Under the pieces are notes generated by a model. That model was not told the DNA's origin and did no database searches. It worked only from the letters and a program-made list of their open reading frames with translations. Source: Desulfocapsaceae bacterium (GTDB lineage Bacteria > Desulfobacterota > Desulfobulbia > Desulfobulbales > Desulfocapsaceae). From it: DNA of 64,000 bases. Location: the NCBI GenBank assembly GCA_030653035.1, contig JAUSAB010000073.1:1-64000 (forward strand), read 5' to 3'. Shown in pieces: positions 37,010-46,118 of this stretch (position 1 is its first letter; every line of letters begins with the position of its first letter). The translations under genes and the position numbers were made by a program.

Positions 37010-38505
37010 TTGAAGTCCAAGGTTATTGGGCAGTGATCTGATCCCAGGATGTCGGCCAGGATGTCGGCGCCAATGATTCGTTTTCTGCTGGCAAGATCAA
37101 CGAAGAAGTAGTCAATACGCCAGCCAATGTTCCGTTCGCGGGCGTTGCTGCGGTAACTCCACCAGGAATAATGTCCTGGTTCCTGATTGTACTGTCGGAA
37201 GGTGTCAATCCATCCCTTTTGGATATATGTATTCATCCATTGCCGTTCTTCTGGTGTAAATCCGGCATTCTTTATGTTGGCCTCGGGATTGGCCAAGTCT
37301 TTTTCGGTATGGGCGACATTGAAATCGCCACAGACCACTACGGATTTCTTGGTGGTCAGCCCGTCAACAAATTCCTGCACTGCGTGGTTAAATTCCTGTT
37401 TGAGGTCTAATCGGCTCAGGTCCTGGCGGGAATTAAGAAAATAACAGTTTACGAAATAAAAATCTCCGAATTCCAGGGTCAGGACCCGTCCTTCTTCATC
37501 AAAGCGGGGGGCACCAATGCCATGATAGACCTTGTCAGCCGGTACCCGGCTGTAAATGGCCACCCCGGAGTATCCTTTTCTACAGGCGGAATGAAAATAG
37601 CTGGTAAAACCTGCCAGCTCCCGCACCGACTCCGGCAACTGATCAGGGACGGCCTTGATCTCCTGGAGGGCCAGGATGTCGGGGGCCAGTTCGGCTACGA
37701 TCTCGGTGAAGCCGTTTTTGGCTACTGCCCGCAACCCATTGACATTCCAGGATATCATCTTCTTTGTCCCGGTTCGCCTTTCGACTGGTGCCGCCTTGAT
37801 CTTTCTTGGGGTCACGCCGATCCGGGGACAGAGGGCACCAAGGACGCAACTCTCACAGTGCGGGCCAATAGGTCGGCAGGTTCCCTGGCCAAAGGCCACC
37901 AGCAGGGAGTTGACCCTAATCCAGTATTGCTCAGGAAGTTTTTCCCGCAGGGCCATCTCGGTCTGCAAGGGCGTTGCGGTCTGCACATAGCCCCAGATGT
38001 TCATGATCCGGTGGACATGGGTATCAACACAGATCGCCGGTTTGCCAAACCCCTGTGCCCGCACCAGATTGGCGGTCTTCCGGCCCACACCCGGCAGGGA
38101 GGTAAGCTCGTCGATCTCGCTTGGGACCTGAGCTGCAAATTCTTTTTCCAAAACTTCGGGGAGGGCTGCCAGGTATCTGGCCTTGTTTTTGTAAAATCCC
38201 ACTGGATAGATGAGCTGTTGCAGGGTTTTTTCATCGAGTGCAGCCAGGGCCTGAGAGGTGGGGGCCTTGGCAAAGAGGCGGGCGGCGGCAAGTGCTGTCA
38301 CCTCGTCCCTGGTCCGGGCCGAGAGGATGGTCGCCACCAGGACCTTGAAGGGATCATGGGTCTGGACGGCAATCAGGTCCACCACCGGCACCTGATAGTT
38401 TCGCACCTCCTGTTCCAGAATCTGCAAGGCATGTTCAATATTAAAAGGCATGGGCGAGTTGAAAGGGGGAAGGTTGATCGTCCTGTTCTCATTCTTTGTT
38501 GCCAC
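37006..38505 (-). CDS. fused endonuclease III / exodeoxyribonuclease III
   Basis: A 499-residue single ORF joining two base-excision-repair enzymes. Residues 20-230 are endonuclease III: the helix-hairpin-helix LPGVGRKTANLV with catalytic Lys143, Asp161 of CVDTHVHR, and the [4Fe-4S] ligands Cys210, 217, 220 and 226. A 20-residue basic linker follows (GVTPRKIKAAPVERRTGTKK). Residues 250-499 are exonuclease III: ISWNVNGLRA, LQEIKA, GDFNVAHTEKDL and the C-terminal GSDHCPI. All catalytic residues in both halves look intact. The glycosylase/AP-lyase and the AP endonuclease are normally separate, so the fusion would couple successive steps. An internal ATG at 37758 could also make the second half alone. 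Confidence 0.9.
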   Translation of the reverse strand: MATKNENRTINLPPFNSPMPFNIEHALQILEQEVRNYQVPVVDLIAVQTHDPFKVLVATILSARTRDEVTALAAARLFAKAPTSQALAALDEKTLQQLIYPVGFYKNKARYLAALPEVLEKEFAAQVPSEIDELTSLPGVGRKTANLVRAQGFGKPAICVDTHVHRIMNIWGYVQTATPLQTEMALREKLPEQYWIRVNSLLVAFGQGTCRPIGPHCESCVLGALCPRIGVTPRKIKAAPVERRTGTKKMISWNVNGLRAVAKNGFTEIVAELAPDILALQEIKAVPDQLPESVRELAGFTSYFHSACRKGYSGVAIYSRVPADKVYHGIGAPRFDEEGRVLTLEFGDFYFVNCYFLNSRQDLSRLDLKQEFNHAVQEFVDGLTTKKSVVVCGDFNVAHTEKDLANPEANIKNAGFTPEERQWMNTYIQKGWIDTFRQYNQEPGHYSWWSYRSNARERNIGWRIDYFFVDLASRKRIIGADILADILGSDHCPITLDFK

Positions 38506-38636
38506 TTTCGCATACCTTTTCGCATTTTTTCAACAAATAGACAATATTTTTTTCCCCTGAAAATTATTGACAAGCAGCAGGCAACGCCGTAAGAATATGT
38601 GGATGGTCATTATTGGACAAATTTAGACAAGAACGG

Positions 38637-39332
38637 ATGAAAATGGAGAAGACATTTATCTCAATTAAGGGTGTGGCGGAAAAACTGGGTGTTTCTGAGA
38701 AGACCATTTATCGGATGGTCGGTGACAACCAGATCCCCTTTGCGGTCAAGATCGGCGGGCAATGGCGTTTCAAGGCCGATGAGGTCGTTGACTGGATCGA
38801 CAATCAGAAACAGCCGGCCACCAGCGTCCCCCGGAAAAAGACGGATTATCATATTTCCCTGGCCTCTGCCTTGGGAAATGGGGCGGTTCTCTATCGGATC
38901 CATGGCACCAATCGAGACGAGATCATCGATGAGCTGCTGGCGGCCCTGCCCTATTCCGCCAACTTGGATGCCAAGGCCATCAAGATCTCCGTGCTGTCGC
39001 GGGAGTCGGTGGCTTCTTCCTCCATGGCCGGGATTGCCTGGATGCGTCCTGACCCGGCCCTGCCGGTTTATCTGGAAAAAACCATGGTCATCCTCGCCTT
39101 TCTTGAACAACCGGTGGATTTTAAGGCCCTGGATCACAGGAAGACGGAGCTGCTTTTTCTGGTGCTGCCCGCCAATAATACCGAGATGGCGATTATTGAA
39201 CGCAAACTGTGGCGGCTCGCCATGTCCGCTTCATTTCTGGCCGGGATTCGCGAGCAGTTGACCCGCAAAAAACTGCTCGACTTCATTGTTGCCCAGGAAG
39301 GGGTTGTCTTCCCCCAGGGGCCATCGGTATGA
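38637..39332 (+). CDS. helix-turn-helix protein fused to a PTS EIIA-like domain
   Basis: About 231 residues. Residues 5-55 are an excisionase-type DNA-binding domain (GVAEKLGVSEKTIYRMV, then PFAVKIGGQWRF). Residues 70-225 resemble the fructose-type PTS EIIA fold. The usual phosphorylated histidine lies in a GIxxPH motif; here the matching stretch is GIAWMRP, so the histidine is missing and PTS phosphotransfer is unlikely. The gene stop overlaps the ATG of the next gene (ATGA at 39329), coupling it to the membrane complex. It is likely a regulator. The start at 38637 or the ATG two codons later is uncertain. Confidence 0.75.
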   Translation: MKMEKTFISIKGVAEKLGVSEKTIYRMVGDNQIPFAVKIGGQWRFKADEVVDWIDNQKQPATSVPRKKTDYHISLASALGNGAVLYRIHGTNRDEIIDELLAALPYSANLDAKAIKISVLSRESVASSSMAGIAWMRPDPALPVYLEKTMVILAFLEQPVDFKALDHRKTELLFLVLPANNTEMAIIERKLWRLAMSASFLAGIREQLTRKKLLDFIVAQEGVVFPQGPSV

Positions 39333-41299
39333 ATTTTCTTTTTTTATCCTGGCTGGTACTGGGGCTTGGCGCCTGTGCGGCAGCTCTGCCCTGGCGTAGT
39401 GCCCGGATCACTGCTCTCCTTGGCGGCGGCAGCGCCGTGCTTGGCTGTGTGTCAGGGCTGATTGCGGTCGGGCAGGGGTTGGTTGCCGAGAGGGCCGCAA
39501 CATTTTCCCTCCCCTGGTCCATGCCCGGCGGCTCGTTTTCCCTGCGCCTCGATGGGCTGTCGGCTTTTTTCCTGCTGCCGCTTTTTATCGTCGGTCTGGT
39601 CGGGGCGCTGTACGGGACTGAATACATGCAGAAGGAGAAGGCGTGTCTACATTGGAGCTGGTACAATCTGCTCCTTGTCTCCATGGCCATGGTGGTGACC
39701 GCGGCCAACGGCCTGCTGTTCCTCTTTGCCTGGGAGTGCATGTCGCTCACCTCTTTTTTCCTGGTGATCACTGAGTATAATAAATCAGAGGTCGTGGCGG
39801 CTGGCTGGATCTATCTTCTGGCGACCCATCTCGGCGCGGCCTGTCTTTTTGCATTTTTCCTTAGCGCCGGCGCCTTTTGCGGGAGTCTTGACTTTGCCTC
39901 TTTTCAGCACCTGAACAAGCTCACCGGGCCCGTTGTCTCTGTGCTTTTTTTGCTGCTGCTGGCCGGATTCGGCAGCAAGGCCGGTATCTTTCCCTTGCAT
40001 GTCTGGCTGCCGGATGCGCATCCGGCAGCGCCCAGCCATGTCTCGGCGCTCATGAGCGGGGTTATGGTAAAGACTGCCATTTACGGCCTTCTTCGCATGT
40101 GTTCCTTCTTCACGGCATCTCCTGTCTGGTGGGGCGGTCTACTGATGGCAATCGGTATCACCGGCGCGCTCTTCGGCATTGCCATGGCCGCCATGCAAAG
40201 CGATGTGAAACGCAGTCTTGCCTACTCCACCGTGGAAAATGTCGGTATCATCCTTCTGGCCCTTGGTTTCTGGATGCAGAGCCGGGCTGCGGGCCAGCAT
40301 GTTGTGGCCGCCCTGGCCTTGGCTGGCGGCCTGATCCATCTTTTGAACCATGCCCTGTTTAAGAGCCTGCTTTTTCTGGGGGCCGGATCATTGATGCACG
40401 GCAGCGACAGCCGCGATCTCAATCGTATGGGTGGTCTCATGTGTCGCATGCCGGTGACTGGTCTGATGATTGTTTGCGGGGGCATGGCAATCAGCGCCTT
40501 GCCGCCATTCAATGGGCTGGTCGGCGAATGGTTCATCTACCGCGCCCTGTTGGAGAGCGGCGCCGCCCTTTCCGGTCTGGGCGGCTTTTTCCCGGTCATG
40601 CTGGTCGGGTGCCTGGCCCTCGTGGGCGGACTGGTTCTCATTGTCATGACCCGCATCATCGGCATTGCCCTGACGGGAGTTCCACGCAGCCCGGAGGCGG
40701 CCGAGGCGCACGAAGCCGGCTGGCCCATGCGTAGCGCCATGATTGTTTTGGCCCTGCTCTGTCTGGCTGGTGGCCTTCTGCCGATCCAGTTGCTGCGGGT
40801 GGCTGGACGGGCCGCAGTTTTGCTTGACCCTGAATCGGCACAGCTGTTTGCCGGCCAGGTTATAACCCCGTGGTGGCTGGGAATCATGGCGTTTCTGCTC
40901 ATAGGGGCCCTGCTGGCGGCATTCAGTTTTAACCGCTGGCGACAGGGACGAGGAACCGTGGCTGCTGCCTCCACCTGGGGTTGTGGTTTTGCCTTTCCAT
41001 CAAACCGGATGACATACAGCGCTGAGAGTTATAGTGAACTTGCCCAGAGTGGGATGTTCTGCAGTTGTCTGACCCCGAAAAGCAAGGACGGCCGTACCAT
41101 CGGTTTTTTCCCGATACGACGATTCTTTGTCTTTACCGCACCAGATCCGGTGCTGGAAAAATTCTTCAAACCCCTGTTTCAGAGGCTTGCCGACTATTGC
41201 CGTCGTTGCTGCCGGTTGCAGTCAGGCAATCTGCACATTTATCTGCTTTATGTCTTTTGTACCACCATCCTGCTTCTTTTCTGGGTCGGGCAACGGTGA
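39329..41299 (+). CDS. hydrogenase-4/complex-I antiporter-like subunit (HyfB type), copy 1
   Basis: A 656-residue integral membrane protein with about 15 helices, related to HyfB and NuoL. Typical stretches: LLFLFAWECMSLTSFFLVI, the functional lysine region AGFGSKAGIFPLHVWLPDAHPAAPSHVSALMSG, MQSDVKRSLAYSTVENVGI, and HALFKSLLFLGAG. The C-terminal part carries TWGCGFAFPSNRMTYSAESY, as in HyfB. It pumps ions as part of the complex. The start overlaps the HTH-EIIA gene. A longer reading from 39209 is artefactual. A second, similar subunit lies at the far end of the cluster. Confidence 0.88.
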   Translation: MNFLFLSWLVLGLGACAAALPWRSARITALLGGGSAVLGCVSGLIAVGQGLVAERAATFSLPWSMPGGSFSLRLDGLSAFFLLPLFIVGLVGALYGTEYMQKEKACLHWSWYNLLLVSMAMVVTAANGLLFLFAWECMSLTSFFLVITEYNKSEVVAAGWIYLLATHLGAACLFAFFLSAGAFCGSLDFASFQHLNKLTGPVVSVLFLLLLAGFGSKAGIFPLHVWLPDAHPAAPSHVSALMSGVMVKTAIYGLLRMCSFFTASPVWWGGLLMAIGITGALFGIAMAAMQSDVKRSLAYSTVENVGIILLALGFWMQSRAAGQHVVAALALAGGLIHLLNHALFKSLLFLGAGSLMHGSDSRDLNRMGGLMCRMPVTGLMIVCGGMAISALPPFNGLVGEWFIYRALLESGAALSGLGGFFPVMLVGCLALVGGLVLIVMTRIIGIALTGVPRSPEAAEAHEAGWPMRSAMIVLALLCLAGGLLPIQLLRVAGRAAVLLDPESAQLFAGQVITPWWLGIMAFLLIGALLAAFSFNRWRQGRGTVAAASTWGCGFAFPSNRMTYSAESYSELAQSGMFCSCLTPKSKDGRTIGFFPIRRFFVFTAPDPVLEKFFKPLFQRLADYCRRCCRLQSGNLHIYLLYVFCTTILLLFWVGQR

Positions 41300-41375
41300 C
41301 GGCCAAGGACGGCCTAATGCCGCGTGAGCCAGGGATGGCGGTAGCGGTGACGGGAGAATGATGAATCATGGATAA

Positions 41376-41522
41376 TTCCAATTTGCATTCAAGCAGGCAC
41401 CTTCGTCGGCTGCACTGCGCGGCTCCTCACCGTACTCCCCGTACTGCTTCTTCGCTGCTCGTTCGTCGATGGGTCTACGCCCACCCACTGCCTCTCGGTG
41501 TCAACTTGAATGCTTTTTGGAA
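41376..41522. repeat. hairpin repeat, family B, copy 1
   Basis: A 147-bp element with 18-base inverted ends (TTCCAATTTGCATTCAAG and its near-complement). It occupies most of the gap between the HyfB-like and HyfC-like genes, ending seven bases before the HyfC-like start codon. Its interior, read on the minus strand, resembles the interior of the copy at 49039-49162 (AGCAGTACGGGGAGTACGGT type). It could attenuate or process the operon transcript. Confidence 0.75.
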
Positions 41523-41528
41523 TAAGAA

Positions 41529-42449
41529 ATGAGAATCACAATACTCCAGCTGTTTCTGCATCTGCTTTTACTCTTCGGCTTTTCCCCGTTGCTGTCCGGG
41601 GTTATTGGCAAGACCAAGGCCCTTTTTACCGGCCGCGTGGGTCCACCGTTTCTCCAGTTGTACTTTGATATCTGGAAGCTGTTTGGCAAGGGGATGGTCA
41701 TCAGTCGTACCACCACCTGGATTTTCCGGGCCGGGCCGGTGGTCGGCCTTGCCGTGCCACTGCTGGCTGGCCTCCTGATCCCCTTTGGCCCTGTCGGTGC
41801 GCCCATCTCCTTTAGCGGCGATCTGATCTTTTTTGTCTATCTCTTTGCACTGTCCCGTTTTTTTACCGCCTGTGCCGCACTGGATACCGGCTCTTCCTTT
41901 GAGGGCATGGGCGCGGTGCGTGAGGTCACTTTTTCCTGTCTGGCTGAACCCACCGTCTTTTTTGTCTTTATCGTTCTGGCCCGGCTTTCCGGTTCGTTTT
42001 CACTTGATGCCATGTTTGGCCAGACCCTGGCTGCCTCCTGGCATACGGCCGCGCCATCGCTACTGCTCATTCTGGTGTGCCTGTTCATCGTGACCCTGGT
42101 GGAGAACTGCCGTATCCCCTTTGATGATCCGACCACCCATCTTGAGTTGACCATGATTCACGAAGTCATGGTTCTTGATCACAGTGGCCCGGATTTCGGC
42201 ATGATCCTTTATGGGGCGGCCATGAAATTATTTGTCTTTGGCGCCTTGGTGGTACGGTTATTTCTTCCCGGAACAACCGGCAATATGGCCCTTGATATCC
42301 TGCTGTTTATCGGCGGAATCCTCTTTATGGCCGTGGTTGTCGGGGTGATTGAATCCGTTATGGCGCGCTTGCGGCTGCTGCGGATTCCTCAACTCCTGGT
42401 GGGCGCCTCGTTGCTCTCCTTTTTTTCGTTGATCCTGCTTTTAAGGTAA
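41529..42449 (+). CDS. NuoH/HyfC-like membrane subunit
   Basis: A 306-residue protein with about eight helices. It is the membrane anchor that links the hydrophilic arm with the ion-pumping arm. The signature EVTFSCLAEPTVFF and the charged loop CRIPFDDPTTHLELTMIHEVMV are typical of HyfC/EchB-type NuoH homologues. The usual ribosome-binding site is weak because a hairpin element ends just upstream. The next gene begins four bases after its stop codon. Confidence 0.9.
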   Translation: MRITILQLFLHLLLLFGFSPLLSGVIGKTKALFTGRVGPPFLQLYFDIWKLFGKGMVISRTTTWIFRAGPVVGLAVPLLAGLLIPFGPVGAPISFSGDLIFFVYLFALSRFFTACAALDTGSSFEGMGAVREVTFSCLAEPTVFFVFIVLARLSGSFSLDAMFGQTLAASWHTAAPSLLLILVCLFIVTLVENCRIPFDDPTTHLELTMIHEVMVLDHSGPDFGMILYGAAMKLFVFGALVVRLFLPGTTGNMALDILLFIGGILFMAVVVGVIESVMARLRLLRIPQLLVGASLLSFFSLILLLR

Positions 42450-42453
42450 ATTC

Positions 42454-43092
42454 ATGGATACTATTTCCAATATTCTGTTATTGCTGGTGATCTTGCTCAA
42501 CTTCTTTCTGCTGGGTAGCAGCCGCTTGGCGAGCTGTATTCGCACGATTGCCCTCCAGGGTGGGATCCTTTCCCTGCTCCCTGTTCTCGCGCACGGATTT
42601 TCCGGTCATACGCTGTTTCTCTCCACCGTGGCCTTTCTGCTCAAAGGGATTGCCATCCCGTACCTCCTTTTCCGGGCCATCCGTCAGGTTCATATTCGCC
42701 GGGAGATAGAGCCGTTGATCGGCTATGTGCCCACCCTTATCCTCGGCACCCTGGCCACAGCCGGCTCCTTTATCTTCAGCGGTCGGCTGCCGCTGATTCC
42801 CGAACACAGTCAGTCACTTTTCGTCCCTGTTGGTCTTGCAACTCTTGCCACCGGTTTTCTCATGCTCATCAGCCGGCGCAAGGCCATCACCCAGGCTCTT
42901 GGGTATCTGATCTTTGAAAACGGCATCTTCATCTTCGGCATGCTGTTGACTGAGGCCATGCCCCTGATGGTAGAGGCTGGTGTCCTGCTCGATCTGCTGG
43001 TCGGTGTCTTTGTTATGGCTATTCTCATGCATCAGATCAACCGGGAATTTTCCACCATGAATACGGACAATCTTACCTCCTTAAAAGAATAA
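42454..43092 (+). CDS. HyfE-like membrane subunit
   Basis: A 212-residue protein with about seven helices. HyfE family features: repeated transmembrane segments, LLFRAIRQVHIRREIEPLIGY, and ALGYLIFENGIFIFGMLL, which resembles the NuoK-like motif with a membrane glutamate. Part of the antiporter arm. Its stop is followed after one base by the HyfF-like start. Confidence 0.88.
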   Translation: MDTISNILLLLVILLNFFLLGSSRLASCIRTIALQGGILSLLPVLAHGFSGHTLFLSTVAFLLKGIAIPYLLFRAIRQVHIRREIEPLIGYVPTLILGTLATAGSFIFSGRLPLIPEHSQSLFVPVGLATLATGFLMLISRRKAITQALGYLIFENGIFIFGMLLTEAMPLMVEAGVLLDLLVGVFVMAILMHQINREFSTMNTDNLTSLKE

Positions 43093-43093
43093 T

Positions 43094-44542
43094 ATGGAAA
43101 ACAACCTCCTTGCAGTCCTTCTCCTTCTGCCATTCTGTGGCTCTGTTTTGGCCTTTAGTCTGCCTTCAGACCGTCTCCGCCCGTGGCTGCTGCCCCTGTG
43201 CGGAACGCTGCATCTGGCGCTAACCTTCCTTGTCATCCAGGGAGGGCGGCCATTGACGACAGCGAATGGCTGGCTGGGCGTCGACCCCTTGAGCCGTCTC
43301 ATCCTGCTGGTCATCAGTCTGCTTTTCTGTGGCTGTTCGTTTTATGCCTTGGGGTATCTTCGTTATCGTATCTCCTGGGGCAACAGAACCTTTGTCGGCT
43401 GCCTGCTGCTTTTTCTCTCCGCTATGACTCTTGCGGCCATCTCGCGTCATCTGGGCATCCTTTGGGTGGCGGTGGAGACCACCACCGTAGCCAGCGCCCC
43501 GCTTATCTATTATAACCGGAACCGGCTCTCCATTGAGGCTACCTGGAAATACCTGCTCCTCGGTTCGGTGGGCATTGCCCTGGCGATGCTGGGCATTCTT
43601 TTTATCGCCTATGCCGCCCTTGCCGGAAACGGACACGTCAGCCTGCAATTTGATGATATCCTCCATGGCGCCGCCAGTTATTCAAGGCCCTGGCTGAGAG
43701 CGGGCTTTGTCTTTCTTCTGGTTGGCTTTGGCGTTAAAGTAGGTTTTGCCCCCCTGCACACCTGGAAACCCGATGCCTATGGTGAGGCGCCCGGCCTGGT
43801 TGGTGCGCTCCTGGCGGGCGGTCTCACCAGCGTCGCCTTTCTGGCCCTTCTCCGGACCCTGCAGATCATGGATGCTGCCAGTGAAGCGGTCATGGCTCGT
43901 GAGGCTTTCCTGGCCATGGGGCTTCTCTCTATGGCCTTTGCTGCCGTCTTTGTCGTCCGTCAGCCTGATTTTAAGCGGATGCTGGCCTATTCCAGTGTTG
44001 AACACATGGGAATTCTCGCTATCGGCATCAGTGTCGGCGGGGTTGCCACCTTTGGGGCCATGCTCCATCTGATGAATAATGCCCTGACCAAAGGAGTGCT
44101 TTTCCTGGCCGCCGGCAATATTCATCGTCGTTTCGGCAGCAAAAAGGTGGATGATGTTCGAGGGGCGATAACCCTGCTGCCTTTTTCCGCCACCCTTTTT
44201 CTCCTGGGCTTTCTGGCCATCACCGGTTCGCCCCCGTTTTCGCCGTTTATCAGCGAGTTTACCATTCTGCAGGGGGTTTTCAGCGGTGACCATTATGTGA
44301 CCGGTGGTCTTTTCCTTTTCTTTCTGGCGGTCATTTTTATCGGCATGGGCAGCACCGTGCTTTCGGTGGTCTTTGGGAATCCGCCGGAAAAGAAAGGCGA
44401 TGAGAACTATCGGGAAACCTTTGCCACTACCGGGGCGCCGCTCATTATGCTGTTGATTGTCCTAGTTCTGGGGGTCTATCTGCCGGATCCTGTTCGCCAT
44501 ATTTGTGCTGACGCGGCCGCATTGCTGGAGGTGAGACCATGA
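43094..44542 (+). CDS. HyfF/NuoN-like antiporter subunit
   Basis: A 482-residue protein with about 13-14 helices. The conserved glutamate and lysine region LWVAVETTTVASAPLIYYNRN, the lysine loop GVKVGFAPLHTWKPDAYGEAP, and MLAYSSVEHMGILAIGISVGG are typical of HyfF. It overlaps the next gene by four bases (ATGA). Third proton/ion channel of the complex. Confidence 0.9.
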   Translation: MENNLLAVLLLLPFCGSVLAFSLPSDRLRPWLLPLCGTLHLALTFLVIQGGRPLTTANGWLGVDPLSRLILLVISLLFCGCSFYALGYLRYRISWGNRTFVGCLLLFLSAMTLAAISRHLGILWVAVETTTVASAPLIYYNRNRLSIEATWKYLLLGSVGIALAMLGILFIAYAALAGNGHVSLQFDDILHGAASYSRPWLRAGFVFLLVGFGVKVGFAPLHTWKPDAYGEAPGLVGALLAGGLTSVAFLALLRTLQIMDAASEAVMAREAFLAMGLLSMAFAAVFVVRQPDFKRMLAYSSVEHMGILAIGISVGGVATFGAMLHLMNNALTKGVLFLAAGNIHRRFGSKKVDDVRGAITLLPFSATLFLLGFLAITGSPPFSPFISEFTILQGVFSGDHYVTGGLFLFFLAVIFIGMGSTVLSVVFGNPPEKKGDENYRETFATTGAPLIMLLIVLVLGVYLPDPVRHICADAAALLEVRP

Positions 44543-46074
44543 TGAAAAATAATCTGGAGCCGCAACTCCTGAAAAACGGCGAGACTGTTGATCTGGGCCT
44601 GGTGGAATCGCTGGGGTATGATGAATTCAGCCGTTGCCTGCTGGCTGAGGTCAAGGCCGGGGGGAGGGTGGCGGCCCTGTTCGGTGTTCCCGGGGTGGAA
44701 AAAGACGATGACCTGGAGTTGTATGCCCTGATTGCCAGGGATCGTCACGCGAACTTGGCTGTCTATCGAACCGAGGTCGGGGCCAGCTTCCCATCACTTA
44801 CTCTGAGTTGTCCGCAGATCCATCTGTTTGAAAGGGAGATTGCCGAACAGTACGGGGTGACGCCAACAGATCATCCCTGGCTCAAACCCCTGCGTTTTCA
44901 TCGGGTCTGGCAGGGTCAGACTGATGTCTGGGGCCGCCCGCTGGACACCCATCCGCGTCCAGGGGACATGGAGTTCTACTGGATAGATGGGGAAGGGGTG
45001 CACGAGGTGGCGGTCGGGCCGGTGCATGCCGGGATCATTGAACCTGGCCATTTTCGTTTCCAGTGTTATGGCGAAAAGGTGATGCATCTGGAGATCTCCC
45101 TTGGCTACCAGCACCGGGGTATCGAGCCGATGCTGCTTGCCGGTCCACATCCCTTCACCATGGCCCAGATGGAAACCATTGCCGGCGATACCACTATCGG
45201 TCATGGGCTTGCTTATTGTCAGGTTATCGAGGCCCTGAGCGGCTGTGTGGTTTCCGATAGGGCTCAAGCCATTCGCGCCATGGCTCTCGAACTGGAACGA
45301 CTGGCCAATCATGTGGGCGACATCGGTGCCCTGGCTGGCGATATCGGCTTTCTTCCTACCGCCTCTTTTTGCGGCCGCCTGCGCGGCGACTATCTCAACC
45401 TGAGCGCGGCCCTGTGCGGCAGTCGTTTTGGACGGGGCCTGGTGCGGCCTGGCGGGGTTCTTTTTGACCTTGATGCGATTCTGGCCGGCGGGATATTGAC
45501 CAGGATTGATGAGATTGAGGGCAATACCCTGGGGGCCCTCAACCTCTTTTTTGACGAACCTTCGGTCTTGGGCCGCCTGGAAGGCACCGGCCGGGTGTCC
45601 CGTTCAGTGGCGGAAGATCTGGGGCTGGTGGGGGTAGCCGCCAAGGCCTGCGGCGTCCCCCGTGACAGTCGTTTTTTTCACACCACCGGGGTATATAGCC
45701 GGCTTTTTGATGAGCTGGTTGTTGAGGAAACGGGTGATGCCATGGCCAGAGCTCATGTGCGTTTCCGTGAGGCTGTGGTCTCTATCGACCTGCTCCGGCG
45801 GATCGGCACAAACCTTCCTGCCGGGCCGGTCAAGGCTCCAGTCGGACCGCTTCAGAGCAATGCCCTGGCGGTTTCTCTGGTGGAGGGCTGGCGGGGGGAG
45901 GTGGTTCATGTGGGCATTACCGATGCCGGTGGTCGTCTGCGGCGGTACAAGATCGTTGATCCCTCTTTTCATAATTGGAGCGGGTTGGCCATGGCCCTGC
46001 GTGATGAACAGATCTCAGATTTTCCCTTGTGTAACAAGAGTTTTGGTCTTTCCTATTGCGGGTTTGATCTATAG
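44539..46074 (+). CDS. NuoCD/HyfG-like subunit lacking NiFe ligands
   Basis: A 511-residue peripheral subunit. Residues 60-125 are NuoC-like (HLFEREIAEQYGVTPTDHPWL); the rest is NuoD/HyfG-like (EISLGYQHRGIEPMLL, LELERLANHVGDIG). In true hydrogenases the nickel is held by CxxC in RVCGICxxxH and by DPCxxC near the C-terminus. Here the first reads TIAGDTTIGH (Ala215, Thr218) and the second DPSFHN (Ser476, Asn479), so all four cysteines are absent. The enzyme is therefore not a hydrogenase. This is the pattern of the hydrogenase-related Ehr complexes, whose electron donor and acceptor are uncertain. Three bases of overlap with the upstream gene. Confidence 0.88.
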   Translation: MMKNNLEPQLLKNGETVDLGLVESLGYDEFSRCLLAEVKAGGRVAALFGVPGVEKDDDLELYALIARDRHANLAVYRTEVGASFPSLTLSCPQIHLFEREIAEQYGVTPTDHPWLKPLRFHRVWQGQTDVWGRPLDTHPRPGDMEFYWIDGEGVHEVAVGPVHAGIIEPGHFRFQCYGEKVMHLEISLGYQHRGIEPMLLAGPHPFTMAQMETIAGDTTIGHGLAYCQVIEALSGCVVSDRAQAIRAMALELERLANHVGDIGALAGDIGFLPTASFCGRLRGDYLNLSAALCGSRFGRGLVRPGGVLFDLDAILAGGILTRIDEIEGNTLGALNLFFDEPSVLGRLEGTGRVSRSVAEDLGLVGVAAKACGVPRDSRFFHTTGVYSRLFDELVVEETGDAMARAHVRFREAVVSIDLLRRIGTNLPAGPVKAPVGPLQSNALAVSLVEGWRGEVVHVGITDAGGRLRRYKIVDPSFHNWSGLAMALRDEQISDFPLCNKSFGLSYCGFDL

Positions 46075-46118
46075 TTGAGAAAATATAAAAAAGATGTTTC
46101 GTGAAAAGTTTTTAAGAA

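Noticed and set aside
37006-37758. separate xth gene with its own start
   Set aside because: The frame is open without a stop through the endonuclease III domain and the internal ATG has no strong ribosome-binding site, so a fusion is the simpler reading.
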